Shown: positions 62,378 to 64,000 of the stretch, in pieces | Layout of the letters: each line of letters starts with the position of its first letter | How positions within the stretch are numbered: position 1 is the stretch's first letter | NCBI GenBank assembly: GCA_035235625.1 | Contig: CP141141.1 | Span: 37,540,219 to 37,604,218 of the forward strand | Length of the DNA stretch: 64,000 nt | Direction of reading: 5' to 3' | Origin: Saururus chinensis | Taxonomy: Eukaryota; Streptophyta; Magnoliopsida; Piperales; Saururaceae | The notes under the pieces: generated by a model | Database searches by the model: none | Told to the model about the DNA's origin: nothing | What the model saw: only the letters and a program-made list of their open reading frames with translations | Translations under genes and position numbers: made by a program

Positions 62378-64000
62378 GTATAACTTATAAAATCTTGCAG
62401 TCTTTGTATATAAGAAATGCTATCATTATTAAGTTTCGTGTGTTTCAATGCTTGGAAATTGATGGGAAATATAATATGTAAAGTAAAGTTGATGGGAAAT
62501 ATAATATGTAAAGTAAAGAAGAATGTATCTATATATACCCCAAGAATTTCCTCCGTGCCCTATTTCTTTGAAAATTTTAGTATTTTATAATTTACTCTCC
62601 TAACCTCAAGAAACCTCACCAGTTCTCTCATTTATTATCTCCTTCTCTAACTCTAGCTGCTGCAACTCTGAAAGCAGCGGTGGCTCCGCCCTACCTCCTT
62701 TTCTTTGTTTTCTTCATTTTATTCCCTTTTCCCTCCTTCCCAATATATAGCTGGCAGCACAGCACAGAGGAGTTGTCGCGATGCCAATTAACTACTGGCT
62801 ATGACAACATGTGGTGTCAATAACTAGCCGCTAAGTTCTGCAGTCGGATTTGGTGGCCAAAACTAGTCGCGGAGGGTACGTGAGTCCGGTGGCCAGAGCT
62901 AGTTGCCAAGTTATGGCTGTCAGAACTAGCTGACAAGCTCTAAGCGGCCAAAATTGGCCCGACCAGATTCGGCTCGGTTAATTTGGCTGCCAATTTCTGG
63001 CGGGGTCGGGCTGCAAGAAGCGGCAACGACTAGGTTTGCCTAGGTCTGCCAGATATGGCCATGGCAACATTGTTGCAGCCGGCGCTGCCAAAAATGCTGC
63101 AACGTTGGCTGCGGTTGCCACCCCTCATAGCAAATTAGTGACACAAATGCTGAGGGGGCGGGAAATGTACATAAAGAACACATGTGAGATGCTCGTTTTC
63201 GAGATTGACAGTGCATGCGTTAATGTAAATAATATTTACGTTAATGTACGCTACTGTATGCATCGTCATTTACAAAAATAAATACTTCATAGACATTTCT
63301 TACACTTGTGTCACAATTAGCTGTGGGTATAAAAAAAGTTTCCGTACATATGCTGGTGCGAACGCTAATGCCAGAGAAGGAGGGATAAAGGGAGCCACGG
63401 AGAAAAAAAAATTATATATATTAGTATGCATATGAGAATTTTAAAATATTTTATATGGGGTAAATAAGAAATAGGGCACTCATGAGAAGGAGGAGTGGGG
63501 AGGTTAGTGGTGGTGGGGCTTGAGTATGTGTCGGTGTCTGTGCTAGTACCAAAGAAGGATGGAGAAAGGGGTAGCCATCGAAAAATATTTATATATATTG
63601 GGGTAAATATGAGAAATTATAAAATCTTTTACACTGGTACACAACAAACATAGTACTAAGATGATTTTTGGGGTGCATATAAATATATTCTTTAAAAAAT
63701 TCAAATCCCAAGGTGAAAAAGTATCAACGGGGTCACTAGTGAAGTTCCAGCGTAAGTTTGTATAAATAATAATCTCCGTGCATATTTCATACGTGTGTGC
63801 TATTGATCTGGGGCCATCAAACTTCTGGGAGGGATTTGAATTCATATTTGAAACATGAAAAATTTTGTCCTTGAAAGAAGGGTCCACAAAGGAAATTGGT
63901 GACTTCAATCTAAGAAGGTTTGGCATGCACCATTGTCTTCCTCATATCATTATATGTACTAGCTCTAGGAATCTTCGGCAATTATTCTATCTCCAAGTTC
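62378..64000 (+). other. Partial first intron of the NAC gene
   Basis: No NAC subdomain, no acceptor followed by a NAC frame. A GC-rich stretch with GGCTGCCA/GCAACG phrases (about 62650-63130) resembles transposon filler. Frames here (63036-63281, 63543-63926) are not recognised. Confidence 0.5.
62459..62518. repeat. Perfect 30-bp tandem duplication in the NAC first intron
   Basis: TTGATGGGAAATATAATATG plus TAAAGTAAAG occurs twice head to tail (62459-62488 and 62489-62518) without a mismatch, which suggests a recent event. Confidence 0.9.

Overview
The window looks like nuclear DNA of a flowering plant. It is AT-rich and low in gene density, has short GT-AG introns, and carries plant-specific families (REVEILLE MYB-like factor, PRAF, alpha-expansin, NAC). 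Much of the rest is transposon debris. I cannot place the species.

Layout. A REVEILLE-type transcription factor gene lies at 1427-3331 (+), behind a GC-rich promoter with a G-box. From 3.6 to 13.9 kb is repeat-rich DNA: a probable solo LTR, a Tourist-like MITE, a palindromic SmaI-motif MITE and a 972-bp hAT element with a perfect 8-bp target duplication. PRAF (PH-RCC1-FYVE-BRX) occupies 14.2-19.9 kb (-) in nine coding exons. After another repeat-bearing gap comes ATG5 at 28.8-32.2 kb (-) in eight exons. From 32.5 to 48.7 kb I find no host gene. It holds a probable 3.3-kb solo LTR, several LTR-like termini, two nested hAT elements at 41-45.7 kb and large fold-back repeats. An intronless histone H4 gene (49069-49380, +) converges on an EXPA13-like expansin gene (50395-51624, -). 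A 3.66-kb hAT element with a perfect 8-bp duplication sits about 140 bp upstream of the expansin start codon and carries a recognisable MAP65 gene fragment. Beyond it is MITE-rich DNA, including a tail-to-tail pair of about 550-bp elements. The window ends inside the first intron of a NAC gene whose first exon is at 62221-62377 (+).

The host genes are functionally unrelated: clock output, endosomal signalling, autophagy, chromatin, cell wall and development. No operon-like or clustered pathway is visible. The most notable structure is the gene-fragment-bearing hAT element in the expansin upstream region. Next are a palindromic MITE family built from a 12-bp palindrome and nested transposons datable by their target duplications. 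Exon boundaries were derived by hand from splice signals, reading phase and remembered family sequences. No database search or transcript evidence was available.
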